DNA of 64,000 nt, from positions 1,632,151-1,696,150 of the forward strand of contig NZ_LFTY01000002.1 in NCBI RefSeq assembly GCF_001078595.1. Reading direction: 5' to 3'. Below the pieces are notes generated by a model. The model worked only from the letters and a program-made list of their open reading frames with translations, searched no databases and had not been told where the DNA came from. This DNA is from Candidatus Rhodobacter oscarellae. GTDB lineage: Bacteria > Pseudomonadota > Alphaproteobacteria > Rhodobacterales > Rhodobacteraceae. Positions 40,172-48,618 of this stretch are shown here, in pieces. Position 1 is the stretch's first letter. Each line of letters opens with the position of its first letter. Position numbers and translations under genes: made by a program.

Positions 40172-41203
40172 ATGCGCATCGCCACCTACAACGTGGAATG
40201 GTTCGACGGGCTCTTTGACGACGCGGGCCAGCTTTTGGCAAACGGCGATTGGTCCGGGCGCCAGGACGTCACCAAGGCCGAGCAGATCGCCGCCCTGGGC
40301 CGGGTCTTTGCGGCCCTTGAGGCCGATGCGATCATGGTCGTGGAGGCCCCCGACACCGGCCGCGTGCGCCGGAGCGTTCGCGCGCTAGAGAATTTCGCCG
40401 CCGCGTTTCAGCTGCGCACGCGCAAGGCGGTCACCGGGTTCCAAAGCGACACCCAGCAAGAGATCACCCTGCTTTTCGACCCCGATGTGATCAGCGCCGT
40501 GCATGACCCGCAGGGCGCGCCCACCGGCAAGAAGGGCGCCCGGGACGCGCCGCGCTTTGACGGGGTGTTCAAGATCGACCTCGACACCGACGCCGCCGCG
40601 GATGCGGTGCGGTTCTCTAAGCCGCCGCTGGAGCTTGAGGTGACCGGCACGGACGGCCGCCGGCTGCGCCTGATCGGGGTGCATGTAAAGTCCAAGGCCC
40701 CGCATGGGGCCAGCTCGCCCGAGGAGGTCATGCGTATCTCCATCGCCAATCGGCGCAAGCAGCTGGCACAGTGCATCTGGCTGCGCCAGCGGGTGGAGGC
40801 GCATCTTACGGGCGGTGACAGCCTGATCGTGCTGGGCGATTTCAACGACGGCCCGGGGCTGGATGAATACGAGAAGCTATTCGGGCGCTCTGGGATCGAG
40901 ATCGTGCTGGGCGAGACCGGCGCGCAGTGCCTCTTTGACCCGCATGCCCGGATGGCCCTGACCCAGCGCATCGGCGGGCGGCTGTCCACGGCGCGGTTCT
41001 ATCTGCATCACGAGGACCGCTATCTGCAGGCGCTGCTGGACTACATCATGGTCTCGCCGGATATCCGCGCCGAGGGCCCGCGCTGGAAGATCTGGCACCC
41101 GTTCGACGACCCCGCCTGCTATCGCGCCCCGGAGCTGCGCGAGGCGCTGCTGACCGCGTCGGACCATTTCCCTGTCACGATTGACCTGCCCGCGATGCGC
41201 TGA
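40172..41203 (+). CDS. Endonuclease/exonuclease/phosphatase-family protein
   Basis: 343 residues. The fold's motifs are RIATYNVEWF (Asn), VVEAPDT (Glu), GVHVKSKAPHG, VLGDFNDGPG (Asp, Asn) and TASDHFPVTI (Asp-His). Metal-dependent phosphodiesterases or DNases of this superfamily share them. No signal peptide is seen, so it is likely cytoplasmic. ATG 40172 places the first strand at the N-terminus. ATG 40154 or 40115 would extend it without clear ribosome sites. Substrate unknown. Confidence 0.8.
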   Translation: MRIATYNVEWFDGLFDDAGQLLANGDWSGRQDVTKAEQIAALGRVFAALEADAIMVVEAPDTGRVRRSVRALENFAAAFQLRTRKAVTGFQSDTQQEITLLFDPDVISAVHDPQGAPTGKKGARDAPRFDGVFKIDLDTDAAADAVRFSKPPLELEVTGTDGRRLRLIGVHVKSKAPHGASSPEEVMRISIANRRKQLAQCIWLRQRVEAHLTGGDSLIVLGDFNDGPGLDEYEKLFGRSGIEIVLGETGAQCLFDPHARMALTQRIGGRLSTARFYLHHEDRYLQALLDYIMVSPDIRAEGPRWKIWHPFDDPACYRAPELREALLTASDHFPVTIDLPAMR

Positions 41204-41279
41204 GGCGACGGGGCTTCCCCTCGCCGCGCAGTTGTGAACAAATGCGCTACGTCATCAATATCAACATTGGAGGCCTCAA

Positions 41280-41657
41280 ATGATCCGTGCCATTTTATTT
41301 TTTGTTCTGGTCGCATTCCCTGCCGCCGCGCAGGACCTGATCCTACGCGAGGAAATCTCGCGCAACCCCGCGCCGGGCTCTGAGACCCACGAGGTCATCG
41401 TCTCGCGCCTTGAGGTTAAGCCCGGCGGCACCGTGCCGCGGCACATGCATGCGGGCGACGAGTATCTGGTGGTGATCCAAGGCGGCACCATGGCTGCGCC
41501 GGACGGCAGCGAGATCCCCTTCCCCACCGGCACGAATGCGCGCTTCCCGGCGGGCCAGCCCCATGGCGGGCTGACGAATGTCGGCCAGGCCCCGCTGGTT
41601 GCGATCACCACGCATATCGTGGAGATCGGCAAGCCTTTGAACCTGCCGGTCGAGTAA
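41280..41657 (+). CDS. Secreted single-domain cupin
   Basis: 125 residues with a signal peptide (IRAILFFVLVAFPAAAQ, cleavage near residue 18). The cupin motif 1 is seen as PRHMHAGDEYLVVIQGG, with His, His and Glu as metal ligands, and motif 2 near PAGQPHGGLTN. A periplasmic metal-binding beta barrel, either an enzyme or a sensor. AACATTGGAGG upstream gives a strong ribosome site. Function cannot be read from sequence. Confidence 0.78.
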   Translation: MIRAILFFVLVAFPAAAQDLILREEISRNPAPGSETHEVIVSRLEVKPGGTVPRHMHAGDEYLVVIQGGTMAAPDGSEIPFPTGTNARFPAGQPHGGLTNVGQAPLVAITTHIVEIGKPLNLPVE

Positions 41658-41682
41658 CGCCCCGCATGCACCGCGCCGCCTA

Positions 41683-42594
41683 GTGCCCGTCATACTGAAA
41701 TTCCTGCGGGTCTGCGGGCGCCACGGCCGGATGCTGCTGGTTCTGGGGCTGCTGGGCGGCTTTGCCTTGCCGGCTGTGGCCGAGGCGATGCGGCCCTGGC
41801 TGCCCTATATGGTCGCGTTCCTGGTTTTCGTCAGCGCCCTGCGCATCGGCGCGCAGGAGGCCCTGGGCAAGCTGAGTGACGCGCGGGCGAATCTGGGGCG
41901 GGTGCTGGCGTTGCAGCTTGGCCTGCCGCTGGGGGTGATCGCCACGCTTTGGGCGTTGGGTGCGCTCAGCTCGCCCTTTGCGGTGGGCGCACTGCTGGCT
42001 CTGGCGGCGCCCTCGATCTCGGGCAGCCCGGCCTTCACCGCGCTGATGGGGCACGACCCGGCGCCCGCGATGCGGCTTTTGATCCTGGGCACCGCGCTCT
42101 TGCCGCTTACCGTGATCCCGCTCTTTGCGCTTATGCCCGCCTTCGGCGGGTTGACCGCGGTCATTTGGGCGGCGCTGAAACTGACCGCGGTCATTTTGCT
42201 CGCGGCAAGCGCGGCCTTCTGGCTGCGCGCCCGCGCCTTCCCGCGCCCCGGCGCCGAGACCACCCAGGCGCTGGACGGGCTGGCCGCGCTGACGCTCGCG
42301 GTGATCGTGATCGGCCTGATGTCGGCGGTCGGCCCGGCCCTGCGCAGCGACCCCGCCGCCCTGCTGCCCTGGCTTGCGCTGGTCTTCGCGCTCAATTTCG
42401 GCATGCAGCTGCTGGCGCGCGCCCTGGGCGCGGACGTGGCCACCTCGGTTGTGGCCGGCAACCGCAACGTGGCGCTGTTTCTGGTGGCCCTGCCCGCGGA
42501 AATCATCACCCCGCTCTTGCTTTTTATTGGCTGTTATCAGATCCCTATGTACCTCACGCCCCTTGTGATGAAGCCGCTCTATGCCCGAACCTGA
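41683..42594 (+). CDS. BASS-like membrane transporter upstream of 5-oxoprolinase
   Basis: 303 residues with eight to ten hydrophobic helices. SGSPAFTALMG and SVVAGNRNVALFL resemble the discontinuous-helix motifs of bile-acid:sodium symporter (BASS)-like proteins. The start is GTG 41683. Its end overlaps pxpB by 14 nt, so it is translated with the 5-oxoprolinase genes and may carry oxoproline or a related acid. The family call is moderate; transport of oxoproline is inference. Confidence 0.65.
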   Translation: MPVILKFLRVCGRHGRMLLVLGLLGGFALPAVAEAMRPWLPYMVAFLVFVSALRIGAQEALGKLSDARANLGRVLALQLGLPLGVIATLWALGALSSPFAVGALLALAAPSISGSPAFTALMGHDPAPAMRLLILGTALLPLTVIPLFALMPAFGGLTAVIWAALKLTAVILLAASAAFWLRARAFPRPGAETTQALDGLAALTLAVIVIGLMSAVGPALRSDPAALLPWLALVFALNFGMQLLARALGADVATSVVAGNRNVALFLVALPAEIITPLLLFIGCYQIPMYLTPLVMKPLYART

Positions 42595-43327
42595 CAGATT
42601 TCCCGCGATCCATGACCTGGGCCTTTGCGCCAAGCTTGTGACCTTCGCGGACGGCCTCAGCGAGGCCGCCAACCGCGCCGCGCTGGCCCTGCGCGCGGCG
42701 GTCGAGGCGGAAGGCTGGACGGGTGTAGAGGAGACCTCTATCTCGCTGGCCTCCACCGTGATCCGGTTCGACCCGCTGGCCCTGCCCCATGCCGAGCTTG
42801 AGGCGCGCCTTGCGGCGCTCTTGGCCGGGCGAGACTGGTACGCGGCCCCGCTGCCCACCGGCCGCACCCTGTGGCGCATCCCGGTGGCGCTTGGGGGCGC
42901 ACACGGCCCGCAATGGGAGGAGGCGGCGAGCCTGGCGGGCCGCGATCCTGAGGCCGCGCGGGCAGAGATCCTGTCCAGCCGCACCCGTGTGCTTACCCTG
43001 GGCTTCGCACCTGGGCAGCCCTATATGGGCGAGCTGCCGCCCAATTGGGACATCCCGCGCATGACAGAGCTGAACCCGCAGGTGCCCGGCGCGTCCCTGG
43101 TGGTCGCGATCCGGCAGCTGATCATCTTTGCGGGCCCCGCACCCACCGGCTGGCGCCATATCGGGCAGACCGCCTTCCAGTGCTTCCGCCCCGGCGCGGC
43201 CGCGCCGATCGCGTTGGCACCCGGCGACGAGGTGACCTGGCGCGAGGTCAGCGCCGAGGAGCTGGCCGAGATCCAGGCCGAGGACCGCTCTGGCGATGGC
43301 GGTGCGACGCGGGAGGCGCTGCCATGA
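42581..43327 (+). CDS. pxpB: 5-oxoprolinase subunit B
   Basis: 248 residues of the KipI/AHS1 family: FGFAPGQPYMGELP-like text (LGFAPGQPYMG), NPQVPGASLVVAIRQLIIFAGPAPTGWRHIG (key PTGWRHIG). Together with PxpC and PxpA it forms the ATP-dependent enzyme that opens 5-oxoproline to glutamate, repairing a damage product of glutamine and glutamate. Starts inside the end of the transporter gene and overlaps pxpC by ATGA. Confidence 0.9.
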   Translation: MPEPDRFPAIHDLGLCAKLVTFADGLSEAANRAALALRAAVEAEGWTGVEETSISLASTVIRFDPLALPHAELEARLAALLAGRDWYAAPLPTGRTLWRIPVALGGAHGPQWEEAASLAGRDPEAARAEILSSRTRVLTLGFAPGQPYMGELPPNWDIPRMTELNPQVPGASLVVAIRQLIIFAGPAPTGWRHIGQTAFQCFRPGAAAPIALAPGDEVTWREVSAEELAEIQAEDRSGDGGATREALP

Positions 43328-44331
43328 GCCGGGCGCTGATCATCCTACAGGCCGGCCCCGGCACCACCGTGCAGGACAAAGGCCGCTTTGGCTATCTGGC
43401 GCAGGGCTGCTCGCCCGGCGGGGCCGCCGACCTGCTGGCTCTGCACGAGGGCGCGGCGCTGCTTGGGCAATCCGCGGACTGCGCCGCGCTGGAGCTCGCC
43501 GGGCTCGGCGGGGCGTTCGACGTGGCCCAACCGACGCGCGTGGCGCTGACCGGCGCGCCGATGCCGGCCCGGATCGGCGAACGCCAAGCGGCCTGGAACA
43601 CCAGCCACCTTCTGCAGCCGGGGCAGGTCCTGACGCTGGGCCCCACAGCGCAGGGGAACTACGGCTACCTGCATCTTGGCGGCGGTTTGGCGACGGCCCC
43701 GGTGATGGGCTCGCGCTCCACCCACCTGGTGGCGCGCATCGGCGCGCCCGTCACCAACGCAACGCTGCCCATTGGCGAGGATCGCCGGTCGCAGACCGGC
43801 CTCACCCTGCCCCCCGAGGACCGGCTCAGCGGCGGCACGATCCGCATCATACCAAGCGCCCAAACGGGCCGTTTCGCGCCGCAAGACATCGCCCGCCTAC
43901 AGCGCACCGCCTTCACCCGCGACCTGCGCGGCAACCGCATGGGCGCGCGCATGGCCTTCGAGGGCGCGCCGTTCCACACCCAGGGCGGGCTCAGCCTGCT
44001 GTCCGAGGCAGTGGTGCCCGGCGACATCCAGGTCACCGGCGACGGCACGCCCTTCGTGCTGCTGGGCGAGTGCCAGACCACCGGCGGCTACCCGCGGATC
44101 GGCACGGTGATCCCGGCGGACATCCCCAAGGTTGCCCAGGCGCGCGCCGGCGTGCCGCTGCGGTTCCAGATGATCACGCGGGCGCAGGCGCTCAAGGCGC
44201 ATGCCGCCTTCCAGGCGCATCTGGCCGCCCTGCCCGGCTTGCCCCGCCCGCTGGTGCGCGACCCGCATGACATCCCCGACCTACTAAGCTACCAACTGAT
44301 CAGCGGCGCGATTACCGGAGACGAGACATGA
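43324..44331 (+). CDS. pxpC: 5-oxoprolinase subunit C
   Basis: 335 residues of the KipA/AHS2 family: ILQAGPGTTVQDKGRFGYLAQG (key GPGTTVQDKGR), MPARIGERQ, SRSTHLVARIGA, GNRMGARMAFEG and a late PTTGGYPRIGTVI-like segment (TTGGYPRIG). PxpB and PxpC together are thought to phosphorylate the substrate carboxyl. The start is ATG 43324, where homology begins. Overlaps pxpB and pxpA by four bases each. Confidence 0.9.
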   Translation: MSRALIILQAGPGTTVQDKGRFGYLAQGCSPGGAADLLALHEGAALLGQSADCAALELAGLGGAFDVAQPTRVALTGAPMPARIGERQAAWNTSHLLQPGQVLTLGPTAQGNYGYLHLGGGLATAPVMGSRSTHLVARIGAPVTNATLPIGEDRRSQTGLTLPPEDRLSGGTIRIIPSAQTGRFAPQDIARLQRTAFTRDLRGNRMGARMAFEGAPFHTQGGLSLLSEAVVPGDIQVTGDGTPFVLLGECQTTGGYPRIGTVIPADIPKVAQARAGVPLRFQMITRAQALKAHAAFQAHLAALPGLPRPLVRDPHDIPDLLSYQLISGAITGDET

Positions 44332-45089
44332 CCCTCAGCGTAGACCTCAACGCCGATATGGGCGAAAGCTTTGGCCCCTGGCCGATGGGCAGCGACCGCG
44401 ACCTTCTGGGCGTGGTGACCAGCGCGAATGTGGCCTGCGGGTTCCATGCCGGCGACGCGGATACCATGGCCGAGACGATGGCCATTGCGGTGGCGAATGA
44501 CGTCGGGGTCGGCGCGCATCCGGGGTTCCTGGACCTGCAGGGGTTCGGGCGGCGGCGCATGCAGGTGCCGCATGGCACGCTGGCGAACTGGGTGAAATAT
44601 CAGCTTGGCGCGGCCCGGGCCATGGCGGGCGCGGCGGGCGGCAAAGTGCGGCACCTCAAGCTGCACGGCGCGCTCTCGAACATGGCCTGCGAGGACTTGG
44701 ACATGGCCCGCGCCTGCTTTCAGGCCGCGCTGGAGGTGGACCCCGACATCATCCTGATGGTGCTGGCCGCCACCAAGCTAGAGCAGGCCGCCAAGGAGCT
44801 GGGCGCCAGATACGCCAACGAGATCTTCGCCGACCGCGCCTATAATGACGACGCCACCCTGGTGGACCGCCGCCAGCCCGGCGCGGTGATCCACGACGCG
44901 GATTACGCAGCCGAGCGCATGGTCAAGATGGTGCAGGCGGGCGCCATCATCACCGAGAGCGGCAAGCATATCGAGACCCGCATCGACACGATCTGCGTGC
45001 ATGGCGACAACGCCGAGGCCGTCGCCCTGGCCAAAGCCGTGCGCGCGGGGCTTGAGGCGGCGGGCGTTACGGTGGAGATGTTCACTTAG
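44328..45089 (+). CDS. pxpA: 5-oxoprolinase subunit A
   Basis: 253 residues, LamB/YcsF family, full length. SVDLNADMGESFG, SANVACGFHAGD, GAHPGFLDLQGFGRR and KLHGALSNMA are the signature blocks. It completes hydrolysis of the activated oxoproline. Order B-C-A with the transporter makes a four-gene overlapping operon ending at repeat copy D. Confidence 0.94.
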   Translation: MTLSVDLNADMGESFGPWPMGSDRDLLGVVTSANVACGFHAGDADTMAETMAIAVANDVGVGAHPGFLDLQGFGRRRMQVPHGTLANWVKYQLGAARAMAGAAGGKVRHLKLHGALSNMACEDLDMARACFQAALEVDPDIILMVLAATKLEQAAKELGARYANEIFADRAYNDDATLVDRRQPGAVIHDADYAAERMVKMVQAGAIITESGKHIETRIDTICVHGDNAEAVALAKAVRAGLEAAGVTVEMFT

Positions 45090-45146
45090 CGGCTGATGCT
45101 TGCTCTGTTCGGCGTGAATGGCCTGGAGCGGGCGTTTTGGGGGCGC

Positions 45147-45289
45147 CAAATCTCTTGCAAGAGATTTGCACTTTCCTTCCAAGGAAAGTGGCCCCGCGCG
45201 CCGGTAACAGGTTGCGATAGAAGAAGCATTTCGGGGGGCGCTGAAGAAACTCTTGCAAGAGTTTCGCAATTTTCTTGCAAGAAAATTGC
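45147..45289 (+). repeat. Four-palindrome intergenic repeat, copy D
   Basis: Palindromes lie at 45147-45168 (core AAATCTCTTGCAAGAGATTT), 45169-45190 (CACTTTCCTT, CC, AAGGAAAGTG), 45246-45265 (GAAACTCTTGCAAGAGTTTC) and 45266-45289 (core AATTTTCTTGCAAGAAAATT). The 55-bp spacer carries GTTGCGATAGAAG and CTGAA as in copy B. The left flank GGCCTGGAGCGGGCGTT also matches that of copy B (11243-11259), so similarity extends slightly beyond the palindromes. It sits between convergent genes. Confidence 0.95.
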
Positions 45290-45342
45290 GGCGCGCCAAC
45301 GCCCGCGCCAGGCCAAAACGCAGCCGCGCGCCTTTTGGATCT

Positions 45343-45765
45343 CTAAGAGGTCTCGTGGTCTATGTTGCTCCCAGTCCATTCGTGATGCCCGCGTGCGTTC
45401 AGGATCGCGCTCATCAAAAAGCGGCCCTCGCGCAGATGTAGAAGCCCTGTGGCCGTGTAGGGCGCCGTCGCCCGTTTGCCCTTGGCCAAGAGGTGCGTGG
45501 TGTAAGTGCCAAGCCAGGTCCCGTCTGGGCAGGCCTCAAGCGAGACAGGCTCGCGGTATACCTCGTCCAGCCCCATAATCGTACAGGCCTGCCGATAAAG
45601 TCCGAAATTCTCGCGCAGCGCGTCTTCCGTTTCCAGAATCTCGGCCCCGTGCTTGGTGACCAGCGAGAAGGGCGCAATGATGCGGTTGCGCCAGCTTTGA
45701 ATGTCGCCAGTAATGAAGCAATACGAGATGTCGTCTAGTAACTCTCTGAACTCGGAATCGTACAT
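45343..45765 (-). CDS. NTF2-like fold protein
   Basis: 140 residues without signal peptide. The pattern of an N-terminal helix (FRELLDDISYCFITGDIQSWRNRIIAPF) and four-stranded end (YTTHLLAKGKRATAPYTATGLLHLREGRF) suggests the SnoaL/NTF2-like fold. ATG 45763-45765 has AAAGGG upstream; longer in-frame starts lack it. No catalytic residues can be assigned. Convergent with pxpA across repeat copy D. Confidence 0.6.
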   Translation of the reverse strand: MYDSEFRELLDDISYCFITGDIQSWRNRIIAPFSLVTKHGAEILETEDALRENFGLYRQACTIMGLDEVYREPVSLEACPDGTWLGTYTTHLLAKGKRATAPYTATGLLHLREGRFLMSAILNARGHHEWTGSNIDHETS

Positions 45766-46016
45766 CTGGTATCGCCCTTTGGGATGACGCGCCTCTTGCT
45801 GACGCCTAGATGCGCCGGTGATACGATAATGCATCACCGGCGCGGTGTCTGCCACCGCACAGGCGGCAAATGGCGCGCCCGCGGCTTATCTCGCATTTTT
45901 GAGCAAAAACACCTCAGCGCGTCCGCGCCGCCGCGCCGGGGCGCGCGATAGGCGTTGCAATCGCGCAATCTCCCGCGCAAGCTTTCACAAAACAATGCAT
46001 TCTAGGGAGGACTAAG

Positions 46017-47072
46017 ATGAAGACCATTAAGGGGCCGGCGCTGTTTCTGGCGCAATTTGCGGGCGATGAGGCGCCGTTCAACTCCTGGGACAGCATCACC
46101 AAATGGGCCGCCGATTGCGGCTATAAGGGCGTGCAGGTGCCCAGCTGGGACGGGCGGCTGATCGACCTGGCCCGCGCGGCGGAGAGCAAGGATTACTGCG
46201 ACGAGCTCAAGGGCGTGGCCGCGGCGAATGGCGTTGAGGTCACGGACCTCTCAACCCACCTGCAGGGCCAGCTGGTGGCGGTGCACCCCGCCTATGACGT
46301 GGCCTTTGACGGCTTCGCCGCGCCCGAGGTACAGGGCAACCCCGCCGCGCGGCAGGCCTGGGCGGTGGATCAGGTGAAGAAGTGCATCTCGGCCTCCAAC
46401 AATATGGGCATCCACCAGATGGCGACGTTTTCCGGCGCGCTGGCCTGGCCTTTCATCTACCCCTGGCCGCAGCGCCCCGCGGGGCTGGTGGAGACCGCCT
46501 TTGACGAGCTCGCCGCGCGCTGGAAGCCGATCCTGGATCACGCCGAGGAGAACGGCGTCGATGTCTGCTATGAGATCCACCCCGGCGAGGATCTGCATGA
46601 CGGGGTGACCTACGAGATGTTCCTGGAGCGCACCGGCAACCACGCCCGCGCCTGCATGCTCTACGACCCGTCGCATTACGTGCTGCAATGCCTGGACTAC
46701 CTGGACAATATCGACATCTACAAGGACGTGATCCGGATGTTCCACGTCAAGGATGCCGAGTTCAACCCGACCGGGCGGCAGGGCGTCTATAGCGGCTTCC
46801 AGCCCTGGGTGGACCGCGCCGGGCGCTTCCGCTCGCTGGGGGACGGCCAGGTGGATTTCGGCGCGATCTTCTCGAAGATGGCAGCCATCGATTTCGATGG
46901 CTGGGCCGTGGTGGAATGGGAGTGCTGCCTGAAGCACCCCGAGGACGGCGCCCGCGAGGGCGCGCAATTCGTCTCGGATCACATCATCCGGGTGACCGAA
47001 CGCGCGTTTGACGACTTCGCGGGCGGCGGCACCGATGAGGCGGCCAATAGGGCGATGCTGGGGATCTCCTAG
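46017..47072 (+). CDS. Sugar phosphate isomerase/epimerase-family protein
   Basis: 351 residues, xylose-isomerase-like TIM barrel. YKGVQVPSWDGRLIDL, EIHPGEDLHDG (metal Glu and His), YDPSHYVLQ, FHVKDAEFNP (His, Asp) and VVEWECCLKHPEDG (Glu) carry the metal site at the barrel mouth. It is 89 bp before a Gfo/Idh/MocA oxidoreductase, a pairing seen in pathways that oxidise and isomerise sugars, inositols or 3-keto-glycosides. TAGGGAGGA is the ribosome site. Confidence 0.82.
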   Translation: MKTIKGPALFLAQFAGDEAPFNSWDSITKWAADCGYKGVQVPSWDGRLIDLARAAESKDYCDELKGVAAANGVEVTDLSTHLQGQLVAVHPAYDVAFDGFAAPEVQGNPAARQAWAVDQVKKCISASNNMGIHQMATFSGALAWPFIYPWPQRPAGLVETAFDELAARWKPILDHAEENGVDVCYEIHPGEDLHDGVTYEMFLERTGNHARACMLYDPSHYVLQCLDYLDNIDIYKDVIRMFHVKDAEFNPTGRQGVYSGFQPWVDRAGRFRSLGDGQVDFGAIFSKMAAIDFDGWAVVEWECCLKHPEDGAREGAQFVSDHIIRVTERAFDDFAGGGTDEAANRAMLGIS

Positions 47073-47098
47073 CCACGCCGCACCCGGCCGCGGGTCCG

Positions 47099-47126
47099 GG
47101 ATTTGCGTATTTTGGACAAGGTGAAG
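47099..47126 (+). repeat. Short shared leader motif (plus-strand copy)
   Basis: GGATTTGCGTATTTTGGACA followed by AGGTGAAG, 36 bp before the Gfo/Idh/MocA start. Nearly identical to 5866-5894 on the minus strand, which precedes the hydro-lyase alpha gene. The two downstream genes are unrelated, so the motif is a shared leader or dispersed element. Confidence 0.6.
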
Positions 47127-47161
47127 CAGGGCAGCTGCGCCACAATTGAAAGGGAGTGATT

Positions 47162-48310
47162 ATGGCGGATCGGATCAAATTGGGCATGGTCGGCGGCGGG
47201 CGCGACGCCTTCATCGGCGGGGTGCATCGCATCGCCGCGCGCATCGACGACAAATACGAGCTGGTGGCGGGGGCGCTGTCCTCCACGCCCGAGAAGTCAC
47301 AGGCCTCGGGGGCCGATCTGGGGCTCGATCCGTCGCGGGTCTATGACGACTTCCGCCAGATGGCGATCCGCGAGGGGCGGCTGAAGGCCGGCATCGAGGC
47401 CGTCGCCATCGTCACCCCCAACCACATGCACGTGCCCGCCGCGCTGGAGTTCCTGCGCCGCGGCATCCACGTGATCTGCGACAAGCCCCTTGCCGCGACG
47501 CTGACGGAGGCCAAGCGCCTGGCGCGGGCCTGCGAGCGCTCGGATGCTTTATTCGTGCTGACACATAACTACACCGGCTACCCGATGGTCCGGCAGGCCC
47601 GCGAGATGGTCGCCGCGGGCGATCTGGGCGCGATCCGCGTGGTGCAGGTCGAGTACCCGCAGGACTGGCTGTCGACCGACCTGGAGGCCAGCGGGCAGAA
47701 GCAGGCCGCCTGGCGCACCGACCCCAAGCAGACCGGCGCCGGCGGCTCCACCGGCGACATCGGCACCCACGCCTATAACATAGCGCGCTTCGTGACCGGG
47801 CTGGCGCTGGAGGAGCTGGCGGCGGACCTGTCGAGCTTTGTCGAGGGCCGCCAGGTTGACGACAACGGCCACGTGATGCTGCGGTTCAAGGGCGGCGCCA
47901 AGGGCATGCTGTGGTGCAGCCAGGTGGCACCCGGCAACGAGAACGCCCTGCGGCTGCGGGTCTATGGCGACAAGGGCGGGCTGGAATGGTCCCAGGAAGA
48001 CCCCAACTACCTCTGGCACACGCCCCTGGGCGAGCCCAAGCGGCTGATCACCCGCGCCGGCGCGGGCTCTGGCGGCGCGGCGGGCCGCGTGACCCGCGTG
48101 CCGCCCGGGCACCCGGAAGGCTATCTGGAGGGCTTCGCCAACATCTACACCGAGGCCGCGGAGGCCATCCTGGCCGCCCGCGAGGGGCGCAAGCCCAGCG
48201 GCGAGGTGACCTTCCCGACCGTGACGGACGGCGTGGAGGGCGTGGCGTTTGTGGATGCCTGCGTGCGCAGCTCACAGATGGGGGCGCGCTGGACCAAGCT
48301 GCGGATGTAG
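47162..48310 (+). CDS. Gfo/Idh/MocA-family oxidoreductase
   Basis: 382 residues. The NAD(P)-binding Rossmann domain (KLGMVGGGRDAFIGGVHR; VAIVTPNHMH; HVICDKPLAATLTEA, with the catalytic Lys in CDKP) is followed by the alpha/beta C-terminal domain with TGDIGTHAYNIARF. It probably oxidises a sugar or inositol hydroxyl. ATG 47162 with AAAGGGAG upstream is preferred over GTG 47156. Likely co-transcribed with the isomerase upstream. Confidence 0.87.
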   Translation: MADRIKLGMVGGGRDAFIGGVHRIAARIDDKYELVAGALSSTPEKSQASGADLGLDPSRVYDDFRQMAIREGRLKAGIEAVAIVTPNHMHVPAALEFLRRGIHVICDKPLAATLTEAKRLARACERSDALFVLTHNYTGYPMVRQAREMVAAGDLGAIRVVQVEYPQDWLSTDLEASGQKQAAWRTDPKQTGAGGSTGDIGTHAYNIARFVTGLALEELAADLSSFVEGRQVDDNGHVMLRFKGGAKGMLWCSQVAPGNENALRLRVYGDKGGLEWSQEDPNYLWHTPLGEPKRLITRAGAGSGGAAGRVTRVPPGHPEGYLEGFANIYTEAAEAILAAREGRKPSGEVTFPTVTDGVEGVAFVDACVRSSQMGARWTKLRM

Positions 48311-48618
48311 TTCTGGGCAGGTGCTGTCAGACGAATTCGAACCAGTCTCAGTTTATCGCGGGTCGCCGCAACTTAGGCGGAACAAAGCTGATGCCACTTG
48401 GTAAGAGCGGCGCTTTGGTCGAGCTTGAAGTGCCCCTGTGAATAGAAGCGTCGCGCCTGGTTGAAATGGTTGTGAAGTACCTAAATGGAGAATGTTTTGT
48501 CATCACAGCAGGTCACGAGACCGCCCTGCCCGGCTCAGGCTGGTTTGTTCTGACAATGCCTTGACGCGGACATAACTTCCCGGCAATTGCCGAAATGTAA
48601 CGCGGTTGAATTGCTCTG
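48311..48618. other. Intergenic stretch before the GntR gene
   Basis: No gene is supported in these 308 bp. A palindrome CGGCAATTGCCG lies at 48581-48592, 27 bp before the GntR ATG, with TTGACG at 48561 as possible -35. It is a candidate operator for the GntR protein itself. A TTCGAA-containing stretch near 48333 does not fold as a tRNA. Confidence 0.45.

Noticed and set aside
48325-48350. tRNA T-loop-like sequence (GGTTCGAAT on the minus strand)
   Set aside because: No matching acceptor, anticodon or D-arm could be paired around it.
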